DNA of 64,000 bases from an uncultured Christensenella sp. (GCA_910579295.1 CAJTTC010000003.1:62001-126000), one strand, 5' to 3'. Positions 25,763 to 34,917 are shown, numbered from the stretch's first letter. Numbers and translations: made by a program. The notes: generated from the sequence alone by a model not told the origin.

Positions 25763-25989
25763 CTAAATCACCCAAATATCGTATGCAAAAGCAAAATCGC
25801 CGCTGTTGCGCACGGCTATTACGGTTTTATCGCCCGAACTCTTCGTGACAAATCCCGTAAGAGCAAAACCCGCCGCATATCTGTCGGGCGCGTCGGTAAA
25901 ACACAACGGCTTATCTAAATCGTCCGTACCGTAAGCTCCGCGCTCTCCGCAGAGTTTTCGCCCGTAAAATATGAAAACGGCACGTTCAC
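25763..25989 (-). pseudogene. Possible frameshifted gene remnant downstream of DUF1893
   Basis: One frame reads NVPFSYFTGENSAESAELTV and breaks at a stop; a one-base shift continues as LDKPLCFTDAPDRYAAGFAL and ends DFAFAYDIWVI. Both halves look like a beta-rich protein. There is no ribosome site. It may simply be non-coding. Confidence 0.28.
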
Positions 25990-25995
25990 TTTTAT

Positions 25996-26433
25996 TCAGA
26001 GCGTCCGATTTAATTTTTCCTTTAATATGAGGTAAGCTTTCTCTATATCGTCGCAGTCGGCAACCGCCTTTTCCATAGGACACATATCCGTGCCCTCGCG
26101 GTTGATAATTCTCTCCGTAAGCGCTCCGTATCCGAAGGGTATGCCGTACTTTTCCAAAACGGCTTTGCCGCTCTTGGACAACGTTTTTGCATACACCGCG
26201 ACAATGCCGCACTTGACGAACAGCATCGCCGCCGCCTTGCCCACGACCGTATCGGCTACCGAATAGCCGTTAAGCCGTACCTCGTCGGAGATAAAGTTAA
26301 TCATCGGAACTATGCCGCGCCTGTCGCTGTACAGACACTCACCGTCCTTGCAGAGGCAAATCGTGTGCCCCGCGAGCCGTTCTACCGCCGTCTGTAAATC
26401 CGTCGGCTTTTCGCAGGGTAATTTACCGCACAT
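25996..26433 (-). CDS. DUF1893 protein
   Basis: A 145-residue protein of unknown function family DUF1893. Conserved segments seen are SVADTVVGKAAAMLFVKCG, the GIPFGYGALTERIINREGT region and MCPMEKAV. The start ATG at 26433 overlaps the stop of the aldo/keto reductase gene (TGATG), so the two are coupled and probably work together; cysteines CGKLPC and CLCKDGEC near the N-terminus are extra. No activity is known. Confidence 0.88.
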   Translation of the reverse strand: MCGKLPCEKPTDLQTAVERLAGHTICLCKDGECLYSDRRGIVPMINFISDEVRLNGYSVADTVVGKAAAMLFVKCGIVAVYAKTLSKSGKAVLEKYGIPFGYGALTERIINREGTDMCPMEKAVADCDDIEKAYLILKEKLNRTL

Positions 26434-27542
26434 CACCCCTCGAACTCCTTAGCGACGTCAAGCAGTAAATTGCGAATGGGCAGGTGCTGGGGACAAACCG
26501 CCTCGCACTTACCGCATTTTATACATTCGGAAGCCTTGCCGCCCGTCTTTGTATGTACCTCGCGGTAATAGTAGTCGGCGTTCAAGTCGTGATAGATATT
26601 TTTAGTATTCAGGCACTCGAAAAGGTCGGGAATGGATATGCGCTTGGGACAGCCCGCCGTACAGTAACGGCAGGCCGTACACGGTATAAGGTTCATCCCC
26701 TTAAACACCCCGCACACCTCTTGCACTGCTCTCATTTCCCTTTCGTCGAGCGGTTTGAAGTCCTTCATATATGAAATATTGTCGAGCATCTGCTCCATAT
26801 TGCTCATACCCGACAGTACCATAAAAATGCCGTCGAAGCCCGCCGCAAAGCGTATGGCGTAGCTTGCGGGACTACCGCCTTTAAGCACGTCGATATACTT
26901 TTTCGCCTCTCGGGGCAGGTTGACAAGATTTCCGCCCTTTACGGGCTCCATAACTATGACGGGCTTATTGTGCCTGCGGCATACATCATAGCACTTTTTT
27001 GACTGCACGACAGGGTCGTCGAAATCGACGTAGTTAAGCTGAATTTGCACTGCCTCTATCTGCGGATACTCTGTAAGTATGCGGTCGAGTACCTCGGCTC
27101 TGTCGTGAAATGAAATGCCGAAATGCTTTATTTTGCCCTCTTTCTTAAATTCGAGAGCCTGCTCGTACGCGCGGCATTTTTTGAAGTGAGAAAATACCTG
27201 CTCCGACTGCGCGTGCATAAGATAGAAATCAAAGTAATCTACGCCGCAGATTTTTAACTGACTTTCGAAAAACGGGCGCACTTGGCTCTCGCTGTTAAAA
27301 TATACGTCGGTCAGCTTGTTTGTAAGTATATACTTTTCCCGCGGATATCTTGAAACAAGGCAGTCGCGCAGAGCAATTTCGCTCTTGCCGTCGAGATAGC
27401 CGTGAGCCGTATCGAAATAATTGAAGCCGTTTTCGATAAACGCGTCGATCATCTTGTTGAATTCGGCGTAATCCACCTCTCCGCCTTGCATAGGCAGGCG
27501 CATACAGCCGAAGCCAAAGTTCTTACGTACGTTGTCAAACAT
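26433..27542 (-). CDS. Aldo/keto reductase with C-terminal 4Fe-4S ferredoxin domain
   Basis: A 369-residue oxidoreductase. The AKR barrel (residues 1-285) shows GFGCMRLPM, the catalytic NYFDTAHGY (Asp, Tyr) and the K of LTNK plus HGxx-like MHAQS; the C-terminal part carries CTACRYCTAGCPK and CIKCGKCEAVCPQ, two ferredoxin-type clusters. ATG 27542 is chosen because aaggggggataaaa precedes it; the longer frame crosses the promoter. Substrate unknown. Such enzymes are common in anaerobes. Confidence 0.92.
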   Translation of the reverse strand: MFDNVRKNFGFGCMRLPMQGGEVDYAEFNKMIDAFIENGFNYFDTAHGYLDGKSEIALRDCLVSRYPREKYILTNKLTDVYFNSESQVRPFFESQLKICGVDYFDFYLMHAQSEQVFSHFKKCRAYEQALEFKKEGKIKHFGISFHDRAEVLDRILTEYPQIEAVQIQLNYVDFDDPVVQSKKCYDVCRRHNKPVIVMEPVKGGNLVNLPREAKKYIDVLKGGSPASYAIRFAAGFDGIFMVLSGMSNMEQMLDNISYMKDFKPLDEREMRAVQEVCGVFKGMNLIPCTACRYCTAGCPKRISIPDLFECLNTKNIYHDLNADYYYREVHTKTGGKASECIKCGKCEAVCPQHLPIRNLLLDVAKEFEG

Positions 27543-27584
27543 TTTTATCCCCCCCTTAAAGTCTGTCTTAATTCCCACGGCATA

Positions 27585-27613
27585 AGTATAACAGACTTTT
27601 AAAGATATGTCAA
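27585..27613 (-). promoter_or_regulatory. Promoter of the aldo/keto reductase-DUF1893 pair
   Basis: On the minus strand TTGACA (27613-27608), 17-base spacer, TATACT (27590-27585). Confidence 0.85.
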
Positions 27614-27646
27614 TAGTGTTTTTTGCATCTTTCAAAGCCGTTGCGC

Positions 27647-28762
27647 TCAATAATCGTCGGTGAAGCGGTGTCTTACGTCGCTCTTGTCCTTGTAGGCGAT
27701 AACCGTTTTAAGGCTGACGTTTTCCACGCTCCTGAAAATATTCTGCTCAATTTCGGGGTCTTCGCTTGCGAGGGAGCGGATAAGCTCCTTGACCTTCTGC
27801 CTCTTCGAACCCGTAGGGTTGCAAGTAGCGCAGTTTTCGGTGAATTTGCACGCGCACTGAATAAAGCGCAGATTGTTGTAGTCGCGCCACTCCTTGATAT
27901 GCTCCTCGCGGATTAAGTACATAGGACGAATGAGCTCCATACCCTCGAAATTGTTGCTTTTCAGCTTGGGCATCATCGTCTGCATCTGCCCGCCGTAAAG
28001 CATACCCATAACAATCGTTTCGATTACGTCGTCGTAGTGATGACCGAGCGCTATTTTGTTACAGCCCAGATCCTGCGCCCTGTGATACAAATGTCCGCGC
28101 CGCATTCTTGCGCAGAGGTAACAGGGGGATTTTTCGATATTGAAAACGCTCTCGAAGATGTCCGTTTCAAAAAAGGTTACGGGGATATCGAGCGATTTGG
28201 CGTTGCGCTCTATAATCTCTCTGTTCTCCCTGCTGTAACCGGGGTCCATAACGAGGAATTTAACCTCGAAGGGAAATTTGTTGTGCCGCTTTAACTCCTG
28301 AAAGAGCTTAGCCATTAAAAAAGAGTCCTTGCCGCCCGATATGCACACGGCAATTCTGTCGTTCGGCTGAATGAGCTCGTATTCCTTTATCGCCTTTACG
28401 AAACGCGAAAACAGCTTTTTGTGATACTTCTTCTTTATGCTGTCCTCCACGCGCTTGGCTACGTCCCCGGGTTGACCGTCAAGCAAATGCGCTTTAAGCC
28501 ACTCCCTGTATCCGCCCTTTACGTTACAGGCGATATATCCCATTGCGCGTAAATTTTCGGCAACCTCCGCGCTCACAACGCCGTTTCGGCAACAGATATA
28601 CAGCGGCTTATCCTTGGGCAGGTCGGCTTGGCAGACGCGCTCGGCGGGAATATTGACCGCCCCGTCTATGTGACCGTACTCGAAAGCCGCTTCGTCCCTG
28701 ACATCGACGATAACGTAGTCGCCGCCCGAAACTATTTCTTCGATACTTATTTCTTCTTTCAT
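27647..28762 (-). CDS. Rhodanese-TtcA-like tRNA sulfurtransferase fusion
   Basis: A 371-residue fusion. Residues 1-100 form a rhodanese domain with active-site loop CCRNGV (Cys near 58). The rest is a TtcA-type PP-loop ATPase: CISGGKDSFLMAKL near 140, CYLCARMRRG near 217, GHHYDDVIET near 240 and FTENCATCNPTGSKRQK near 302, which fits 4Fe-4S-dependent tRNA 2-thiolation. The rhodanese would hand persulfide sulfur to the PP-loop domain. It lies just after the cysteine cluster but has its own promoter. Confidence 0.88.
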   Translation of the reverse strand: MKEEISIEEIVSGGDYVIVDVRDEAAFEYGHIDGAVNIPAERVCQADLPKDKPLYICCRNGVVSAEVAENLRAMGYIACNVKGGYREWLKAHLLDGQPGDVAKRVEDSIKKKYHKKLFSRFVKAIKEYELIQPNDRIAVCISGGKDSFLMAKLFQELKRHNKFPFEVKFLVMDPGYSRENREIIERNAKSLDIPVTFFETDIFESVFNIEKSPCYLCARMRRGHLYHRAQDLGCNKIALGHHYDDVIETIVMGMLYGGQMQTMMPKLKSNNFEGMELIRPMYLIREEHIKEWRDYNNLRFIQCACKFTENCATCNPTGSKRQKVKELIRSLASEDPEIEQNIFRSVENVSLKTVIAYKDKSDVRHRFTDDY

Positions 28763-28815
28763 TCTGATTTCCGTAAATTACCGCGGCGTATTAATCCGCA
28801 ACACGTTACACCTAT

Positions 28816-28844
28816 ATAATAGCGTTTATCCGACCGTTTGTCAA
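28816..28844 (-). promoter_or_regulatory. Promoter of the rhodanese-TtcA gene
   Basis: On the minus strand TTGACA (28844-28839) overlaps the cysK stop codon; after 17 bases comes TATTAT (28821-28816). Confidence 0.8.
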
Positions 28845-29770
28845 TCGGCGAAAAGCGGGGTAGAAAGATATCTGTCGCCCGTATCGGGAAGAAGGACGAC
28901 AATAGTCTTGCCCGCGTTTTCGGGGCGCTTAGCAAGCTCCGTCGCCGCCCACAGCGCCGCGCCCGAGGAAATGCCGACAAGCACGCCCTCCGTCCGCGCA
29001 AAGGCTTTGCCCGTAGCAAACGCCTCTTCGTTTTTGACGGTAATTATTTCGTCGTAAATTTTCGTATTGAGCACCTCGGGCACAAATCCCGCGCCTATGC
29101 CCTGTATTGCGTGCTTGCCCGCAACGCCCTGTGACAGTACGGGAGAGGACGCGGGTTCGACGGCGACGATTTTAATTTCGGGCTTCTTGCCTTTGAGATA
29201 TTCGCCGACGCCCGTCACCGTGCCGCCCGTACCCACTCCCGCGACGAAGATATCGACGTTGCCCTGCGTATCGTCCCAGATTTCAGGCCCTGTCGTAGCC
29301 CTGTGTATCGCGGGGTTGGCGGGATTGACGAACTGCCCCGCGACGAACGAATTCGGCGTAGCTTCGGCAATTTCGCGCGCCCTTTCGATTGCCCCCTTCA
29401 TTCCCTTCGAGCCGTCGGTAAGCACGATTTCCGCGCCGTACGCCTTAATAAGATTTCTGCGCTCTATGCTCATCGTTTCGGGCATAGTTATTATCAGCCT
29501 GTATCCCTTTGCCGCCGCAACCGCCGCAAGCCCTATGCCCGTGTTGCCGCTTGTAGGCTCTATTATCGTTGCGCCCTCTTTCAGCCTGCCGCTCGCCTCG
29601 GCTTCCTCTATCATAGCCTTTGCAATTCTGTCCTTGACCGAACCCGCGGGATTGAAATATTCGAGCTTGGCAAGCAACGTTGCCTTTAAGCCGTTTACTC
29701 TTTCGTAGTTTACCGCCTCGATAAGCGGTGTGTTTCCGACAAAATCCAATATTGTCCTGTACTCAGCCAT
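28841..29770 (-). CDS. cysK: Cysteine synthase A
   Basis: A 309-residue PLP enzyme making cysteine from O-acetylserine and sulfide. The PLP lysine is in NPAGSVKDRIA near residue 45, the phosphate loop GVGTGGTVTGVG near 180 and TSGNTGIGLA (substrate loop) near 72. It is the last gene of the operon, 14 bases after the MalY gene. In Bacillus, CysK also forms a complex with the Rrf2 regulator CymR; the Rrf2 gene here is in the same operon. Confidence 0.96.
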   Translation of the reverse strand: MAEYRTILDFVGNTPLIEAVNYERVNGLKATLLAKLEYFNPAGSVKDRIAKAMIEEAEASGRLKEGATIIEPTSGNTGIGLAAVAAAKGYRLIITMPETMSIERRNLIKAYGAEIVLTDGSKGMKGAIERAREIAEATPNSFVAGQFVNPANPAIHRATTGPEIWDDTQGNVDIFVAGVGTGGTVTGVGEYLKGKKPEIKIVAVEPASSPVLSQGVAGKHAIQGIGAGFVPEVLNTKIYDEIITVKNEEAFATGKAFARTEGVLVGISSGAALWAATELAKRPENAGKTIVVLLPDTGDRYLSTPLFAD

Positions 29771-29784
29771 AAGTGAAACCTCCT

Positions 29785-30966
29785 CTATTTTTTTAATTCG
29801 CTTAGCGCATACTTCAATCTTTCAAGCGCAACGGATAACGTCGAGCGCGGACAGGCTATATTAATTCTCCCGAACCCTCCGCCGCCCGCACCGAACACAT
29901 AGCCGTCGTCCACCCACAGCTTAGCCCCGTGCTCGAAAAACGCCGAAAGCTCGCCGTCCGTCAGCCCCAACGCGCGGCAGTCCAGCCACACAAGATAAGT
30001 GCCCTGCGGCTCTACAAGCTTAACGCCTTTCAGCTTGGTTGCGGCATATTCCCGCACCAATTGCAGATTTCCGCTTAAATACGCCTTTAACTGTTCCAGC
30101 CAGTCAGCTCCGCAGTCATACGCGGACTTACACGCAACCAATCCCATAATATTCGGCTGCGAAAAGCCTTGACTGTCAAGCTCTTTTTTGAATTGCCCCC
30201 GTACTATGTCGTTTTTAATGTATGTATTGGCGATATGCAGCCCCGCCAGATTGAACGTCTTTGTCGGCGCTGTGCACACCGCGCAGATATCTTCGAACTC
30301 CGCCTTGACGGTCGGAAAGACTATGTGCCTGTTATCGCCGTAAACGAAGTCGGAATGTATCTCGTCGGATATAACGAACACGCCGTGCCTTACGCAGATA
30401 TCGCCCATACGCTCCAACTCTTCCCTCGTCCACACTCTTCCGGCGGGATTGTGCGGGTTGCAAAGTATAAAAAGCTTTACGCCGTTTCCTGTAATCTTCG
30501 CCTCGAAATCGTCGAAGTCCACCCTGTAATGCCCGCCGTCGTTTATGAGCTGACTTACCACAAGCTTTCTGCCGTTGTCCTTTACGCTTTCGGCAAACGG
30601 ATAGTAGACGGGCTGACAGATAATCACGCCGTCGCCCGCCTTCGTAAGAGCGCGTATCAGCGTGCAGATTGAAAAGACTACGCCGCACGTAACGACAAAG
30701 TTTTCCGCCTCCGTCCGCCAACCGTGACGTGATAAAAACCAATTGCCAAGCGCGTCGAAGTAGTCGCTCTTCGGCTCGGAATAGCCGAATATGCCGTGCT
30801 CAGCCTTTGACTTTAACGCCGCAATTACCTCTTCGGGAGCGCGGAAATCCATATCCGCCACCCAGAGAGGAAGCAACCCGTCGCTTTTGCCGCGCTCCTT
30901 TGCAAAATCGTACTTTAAACTGTCGGTATTTCTTCTGTCGTGAATTTTATCAAAATCGTATTTCAT
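29785..30966 (-). CDS. MalY/PatB-type cystathionine beta-lyase
   Basis: A 393-residue fold-type I PLP aminotransferase-like lyase. LPLWVADMDFRAPEEVI near 35 and FILCNPHNPAGRVWTREEL near 175 are family signatures, and APTKTFNLAGLHIAN carries the PLP lysine near 244. Expected chemistry is C-S beta elimination from cystathionine. Its ATG overlaps the stop of the upstream gene (ATGA). Confidence 0.9.
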   Translation of the reverse strand: MKYDFDKIHDRRNTDSLKYDFAKERGKSDGLLPLWVADMDFRAPEEVIAALKSKAEHGIFGYSEPKSDYFDALGNWFLSRHGWRTEAENFVVTCGVVFSICTLIRALTKAGDGVIICQPVYYPFAESVKDNGRKLVVSQLINDGGHYRVDFDDFEAKITGNGVKLFILCNPHNPAGRVWTREELERMGDICVRHGVFVISDEIHSDFVYGDNRHIVFPTVKAEFEDICAVCTAPTKTFNLAGLHIANTYIKNDIVRGQFKKELDSQGFSQPNIMGLVACKSAYDCGADWLEQLKAYLSGNLQLVREYAATKLKGVKLVEPQGTYLVWLDCRALGLTDGELSAFFEHGAKLWVDDGYVFGAGGGGFGRINIACPRSTLSVALERLKYALSELKK

Positions 30967-32099
30967 TGCCCGAACGCCTGCCTTAAATCCTCTATCAAAT
31001 CGGCAACGTTTTCTATTCCCACCGAAATGCGCAAAAACCTGTCGTTTATGCCGCGCCGCTCGCGCTCTTCAACGGGCACGTCGGCATGCGTCTGCAACAT
31101 AGGGTACGTTATAAGACTTTCCACCCCGCCGAGGCTCTCCGCATACTGAAACACCTTTATATTCCTTAAAATGCTTTCGGCAAGCGCCTTGCTTTCAACC
31201 TCGAAGGAAATCATCCCCCCGAAGCCCGTGGACTGCCTTACCGACACGGCGTAGCCCGCGTTATCCGCAAATCCCGCATAATAGACCCTTTTGACCTCCG
31301 CTCTGCCCCTCAGCCACTCGGCAATCTCCCTCGCGTTGGCGCTTATCCTGTCCATACGCAGAGGCAGGGTTTTAATACCGCGCTCCACCAAAAAACTGTC
31401 CCACGGGGCAAGACACGCGCCGATAGTCTTTGCATAGTACGCAACCCGCTCCGCAAGCCCGTCAGTCTTGACAACGGCAAAACCCGCCAGCACGTCGTTA
31501 TGCCCGCCGAGGTATTTAGTGCCGCTGTGTATGACGATATCCGCTCCCAAATCAAGCGGACGCTGAAAATAGGGCGTTAAAAAGGTGTTGTCGACAATGA
31601 GCGCCAGCCCGTTTTTACGGGCAAGGTCGGCAAGAGCGGCTATGTCCGAAACCTGCATCAACGGATTGCTCGGCGTTTCGCAGTAAATGGCTTTTGTGCT
31701 TTTGTTGATTAAGGACTGCACGCGGGCTATATCGCCCGTATCGGTGAAGTCAAATGTCATACCCTCGGCGCTGTTTACGTTTCTGAATAGGCGCAGACTG
31801 CCGCCGTACAGGTCCTCGGAAGCTATTATATGCGCGTCCTGCTTAAACAGCTTCATCACCGTAGCGACCGCCGCCATACCCGACGAAAAGGCAAAAGCCG
31901 CCGCGCCGCCCTCCAACTGCGCCACTGTATTTTCAAGATGAGCGCGCGTGGGATTGGACAGGCGCGAATAACTGTATTCCGACTGTACTCCCACCCCCTT
32001 GTGCACAAAAGTTGCCGACTGGCACACGGGCGCGGTTATCGTGCCCCATTCGTCTTTTTTGTTTCCGTCCGCATGCAGACAAAGCGTTTCGAATTTCAT
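30963..32099 (-). CDS. Cystathionine gamma-synthase/lyase family PLP enzyme
   Basis: A 378-residue Cys/Met-metabolism enzyme. YSYSRLSNPTRAHLENTVAQ near residue 43 and the PLP lysine in VIHSGTKYLGGHNDVLAG near 200 are diagnostic. Sequence alone does not separate gamma-synthase, gamma-lyase and O-acetylhomoserine sulfhydrylase; the company of a beta-lyase and cysK suggests transsulfuration. It is 10 bases after the Rrf2 gene. Confidence 0.9.
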   Translation of the reverse strand: MKFETLCLHADGNKKDEWGTITAPVCQSATFVHKGVGVQSEYSYSRLSNPTRAHLENTVAQLEGGAAAFAFSSGMAAVATVMKLFKQDAHIIASEDLYGGSLRLFRNVNSAEGMTFDFTDTGDIARVQSLINKSTKAIYCETPSNPLMQVSDIAALADLARKNGLALIVDNTFLTPYFQRPLDLGADIVIHSGTKYLGGHNDVLAGFAVVKTDGLAERVAYYAKTIGACLAPWDSFLVERGIKTLPLRMDRISANAREIAEWLRGRAEVKRVYYAGFADNAGYAVSVRQSTGFGGMISFEVESKALAESILRNIKVFQYAESLGGVESLITYPMLQTHADVPVEERERRGINDRFLRISVGIENVADLIEDLRQAFGQ

Positions 32100-32109
32100 A
32101 AAGCCCTCT

Positions 32110-32520
32110 CTACTTCTTGTAATTTATTATGTCAGACAGCTTTACACCGTTGAAATATTCTCTTGTAAGTCTGTAAAATTCAGTCCATAGGGGAAGCGTT
32201 TTGCACTCCGCCGCCCTGCCGCACACAGCCGCGTTCTCTTCAAGACACGCCACGGGAGCAAGATCGCCCTCGGTTATCCGCAGAATGTCAAACACGGTGT
32301 ACCCGTCGGCAGGTCTGTTGAGTTTATAGCCGCCTCCCTTACCGTGCCGCCCGTCGACAAGCTCGGCTTTGGACAGGTCGAGCATTATGCTTTCCAGATA
32401 CTTTTTCGATATGTTCTGCCTCTCGGCGACGTCCTTTAACGGAATAAACCCGCCGTCGTTGTGCTCAGCCAAATCAATCATTACCCGCAATGCGTACCTG
32501 CCGCGTGTAGATATCTTCAT
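32110..32520 (-). CDS. Rrf2 family transcriptional regulator (CymR/IscR-like)
   Basis: A 136-residue winged-helix regulator. MKISTRGRYALRVMIDLAEH is the family start, ISKKYLESIMLDLSKAELVD is the recognition-helix region and GKGGGYKLNRPADGYTVFDI is the wing. The segment CLEENAAVCGRAAEC holds three cysteines spaced C-x7-C-x5-C, which could ligate an iron-sulfur cluster as in IscR-type members. As first regulator of a cysteine operon it likely senses cysteine or Fe-S status; the palindrome at 33265-33293 is a candidate operator. Confidence 0.88.
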   Translation of the reverse strand: MKISTRGRYALRVMIDLAEHNDGGFIPLKDVAERQNISKKYLESIMLDLSKAELVDGRHGKGGGYKLNRPADGYTVFDILRITEGDLAPVACLEENAAVCGRAAECKTLPLWTEFYRLTREYFNGVKLSDIINYKK

Positions 32521-32523
32521 AAA

Positions 32524-33261
32524 TCAGCTTCTCCCCGCGTTGTAGCCCGCCAAATCCTTTATAACTTCCCCCGCTATAATCAGCCCGACAACCGACGGCA
32601 CAAACGCGTTACTGCCCGGTATATCGCGCCGAGCTCCGCTCTTCTCCTCCTCCGCAACGCCGTCGTATACGGGCTTGACGGGCTCTTCCTGCGAATACAC
32701 AACTTTAAGACTGTCGATACCGCGCTTTTTTAACTCCCTGCGCATAACCTTGGCAAGGGGGCAGACAGACGTTTGATATATGTCCGCAACCCTGAACGCC
32801 GTCGGGTCAACCTTATTGCCCGCACCCATCGAGCTTATTACGGGCGTGCCGCACCTCTTGGCGTTTTCTATTATAGTCAGCTTGCCCGTCACCGTGTCGA
32901 TGGCGTCGACTATATAGTCATATTCGGCAAAATCGAACTGCGACTGCGTTTCGGGCATATAAAATGTTTTATGCGCCCTGACCTTACAATCGGGGTTGAT
33001 TTCAGCTATGCGCTCGGCGGCAACGTCCACCTTGAACCTTCCCAACGTCTTGTGTGTGGCGATTATCTGACGGTTGATATTAGTCGGACATACCTTATCG
33101 TTGTCAATCAAATCGAGCGCTCCGACGCCCGAACGCGCAAGCGCCTCCACGGTGTAGCCGCCCACCCCGCCAATGCCGAACACCGCCACGCGCGCGCAAG
33201 CCAGCTTTTCCATAGCCTCTTTGCCGAACAACAATTCCGTTCTTGAAAACTGATTAAGCAT
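32524..33261 (-). CDS. tcdA: tRNA threonylcarbamoyladenosine dehydratase (TcdA-like)
   Basis: A 245-residue E1-like ThiF/MoeB enzyme that cyclises t6A37 of tRNA. The nucleotide loop VAVFGIGGVGGYTVEALARS is near residue 24, DNDKVCPTNINRQI near 58, DAIDTV near 120. Sulfur transfer genes often neighbour this family. It opens the sulfur operon, 3 bases before the Rrf2 gene, under a perfect consensus promoter. Confidence 0.92.
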   Translation of the reverse strand: MLNQFSRTELLFGKEAMEKLACARVAVFGIGGVGGYTVEALARSGVGALDLIDNDKVCPTNINRQIIATHKTLGRFKVDVAAERIAEINPDCKVRAHKTFYMPETQSQFDFAEYDYIVDAIDTVTGKLTIIENAKRCGTPVISSMGAGNKVDPTAFRVADIYQTSVCPLAKVMRRELKKRGIDSLKVVYSQEEPVKPVYDGVAEEEKSGARRDIPGSNAFVPSVVGLIIAGEVIKDLAGYNAGRS

Positions 33262-33264
33262 TTT

Positions 33265-33325
33265 TTTACCAACCCAGCAATTTAATAGGTAAATAGATTA
33301 TAATAACTTACGGCGGCAATGTCAA
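33265..33325 (-). promoter_or_regulatory. Promoter and candidate operator of the sulfur operon
   Basis: On the minus strand TTGACA (33325-33320), 17-base spacer, TATAAT (33302-33297), a perfect vegetative promoter. Between it and the tcdA start, TTTACC (33265-33270) and GGTAAA (33288-33293) form an inverted repeat well placed for repressor binding, possibly by the Rrf2 protein of the same operon. Confidence 0.8.
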
Positions 33326-33374
33326 TAAAATGCTTATAATTGCCCAAAAAAAATCTTTACCCCAAAAATTAAAC

Positions 33375-33410
33375 ATAAAAAAATGAGCCCGAATTAATCG
33401 AACTCATTAA
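33375..33410 (-). terminator. Terminator of the 33.4-kb membrane protein gene
   Basis: On the minus strand ATGAGTTCGA pairs (with G-U pairs) with TTCGGGCTCAT, followed by a T run. Confidence 0.75.
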
Positions 33411-33447
33411 GCGTTACATCAATGTATTTAATTATTTCTATGATTGT

Positions 33448-33888
33448 TTACGAGCAAATCTTTATAATGGCTATAATCATAACAATTAAAAGTGCCACAG
33501 CCAACCAACCATAAGTAGCAACATTAACTTCTTTCTTTGTTGGTTTTTGCCCTGTTGATACCATTGGTCTGCTTGCGCCACCAAAAGCAACTGTAAATAG
33601 TAAAGACATACACTCAAAAAAATAAAGAAGGAACTTCAAAAAACAATATTTTCCTTTAGACTTTTCAGTCGATGAATAATTGTCTTCCTGATTATGAATT
33701 GCTGGTTGGTTTTTATTTCTCTTCTTAGATATAATAAACTTAATTGTTAAATAAATTATAATTATAAAAATAAAAACAATTAACCATGCCAACACAGCAA
33801 CCCATACATCTTTAGATGTTACGGGAGCACCAGTAGTAATTAGATTCCCATAATCGTCAGGCACTGTAGCAAGAAATGCCCTAAACAT
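33448..33888 (-). CDS. Membrane hypothetical protein, AT-rich gene
   Basis: A 146-residue protein from the first ATG (33888); a TTG start 21 bases upstream is an alternative. Hydrophobic helices at about residues 27-50, 83-100 and 124-143 and basic KKRNKN loop suggest three membrane spans. It is AT-rich in codon choice, unlike the sulfur operon beside it, and marks the start of an accessory block. Family not recognised. Confidence 0.6.
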   Translation of the reverse strand: MFRAFLATVPDDYGNLITTGAPVTSKDVWVAVLAWLIVFIFIIIIYLTIKFIISKKRNKNQPAIHNQEDNYSSTEKSKGKYCFLKFLLYFFECMSLLFTVAFGGASRPMVSTGQKPTKKEVNVATYGWLAVALLIVMIIAIIKICS

Positions 33889-34053
33889 ACATTCTAATAT
33901 ATACAGCAAAACTACCCCACTTTAGAAAAATTTTTGATTTTGCTTGCGTCATTGCTTTTGCCTATCATGTAATCTGCGCTTACATAAAAGAAATCCGACA
34001 GCATATTTCTTAAACTAACCCCAATACCGGTCCAAATCAATACGTCAGTATAC

Positions 34054-34917
34054 TCACAATAACGGAGCGGCGTCGGGAGAGCTGGGAAACCAATAGGAAT
34101 TATTCAGAAAATCATCTATTTCTCCACAGTAAAGTATTGAAGTGCGGGATTGTGTTTCGCCTGCCGCTTTGTAGGTTAAATGTAATTGTTGACTATCGCT
34201 TGAATATGTGCCGATTATAAAAGCGTTACCGTCTATTCGGGTTATGTCAACGTACTGACTTATTCCGCTTGGCAATGGAGTTTTTTCCTTGAGCTTGTAT
34301 ACTTTAAACTTATTGTCTGCTAACCAAAAAACAGCTATTTCTGTTTTACTCTCTCCGCTTCCATATGTCCCGACGCTAAACCTGCGCATATTATAATAGG
34401 TATATATTTTCCACGCCTTATCCTTAGACTGCCACATAACGTTGCTGAAATCGCTTACGTCATATTTGTCTTTGTCAATCTCAGATGCTCTTACCGTTAT
34501 CTTCTTATCTTTCAAAGATTTTAATTCTTCAATATCCCCGTAAGCGTTATAAAATTTAATTTCGACTACATTTTTTTCTATTATTTCATAATAACCGGTT
34601 ATTTCGAATTTCTCCCCATCGCCGTTGTATACAATAGTATTACCGTAATAGCCTACGTGGTCTATATTAACTCTTCCCTTTGACCACCCCATATGAATAT
34701 CGTACTCTTTATCCTCATATTTAAAAGTGCCGTATCTCTCATTATGGCGATCAAAAGCTGTAAATGTTAACTCAATTCCATACTCGTTTTCATCAGTTTG
34801 CCATATAACGTTTTCCAGTTCATCTTGTCTGTTGGCTCCCGGCACGGTACACGCGCAGATTGAAAAAACAGGCAATATAAAGATAAATAGACTTATTAGC
34901 ATAAACTTAATTTTCAT
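34054..34917 (-). CDS. Hypothetical lipoprotein with repeated beta domain
   Basis: A 287-residue predicted lipoprotein starting MKIKFMLISLFIFILPVFSI with lipobox SICAC. The ATG at 34917 is chosen for its tgaggtg site. Two similar modules each begin with IWQT/MWQSKD (about residues 38 and 158), suggesting an internal duplication of a beta-rich domain that describes W-x-[ST] strands followed by charged strands. Role unknown; AT-rich, so likely acquired. Confidence 0.7.
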   Translation of the reverse strand: MKIKFMLISLFIFILPVFSICACTVPGANRQDELENVIWQTDENEYGIELTFTAFDRHNERYGTFKYEDKEYDIHMGWSKGRVNIDHVGYYGNTIVYNGDGEKFEITGYYEIIEKNVVEIKFYNAYGDIEELKSLKDKKITVRASEIDKDKYDVSDFSNVMWQSKDKAWKIYTYYNMRRFSVGTYGSGESKTEIAVFWLADNKFKVYKLKEKTPLPSGISQYVDITRIDGNAFIIGTYSSDSQQLHLTYKAAGETQSRTSILYCGEIDDFLNNSYWFPSSPDAAPLL

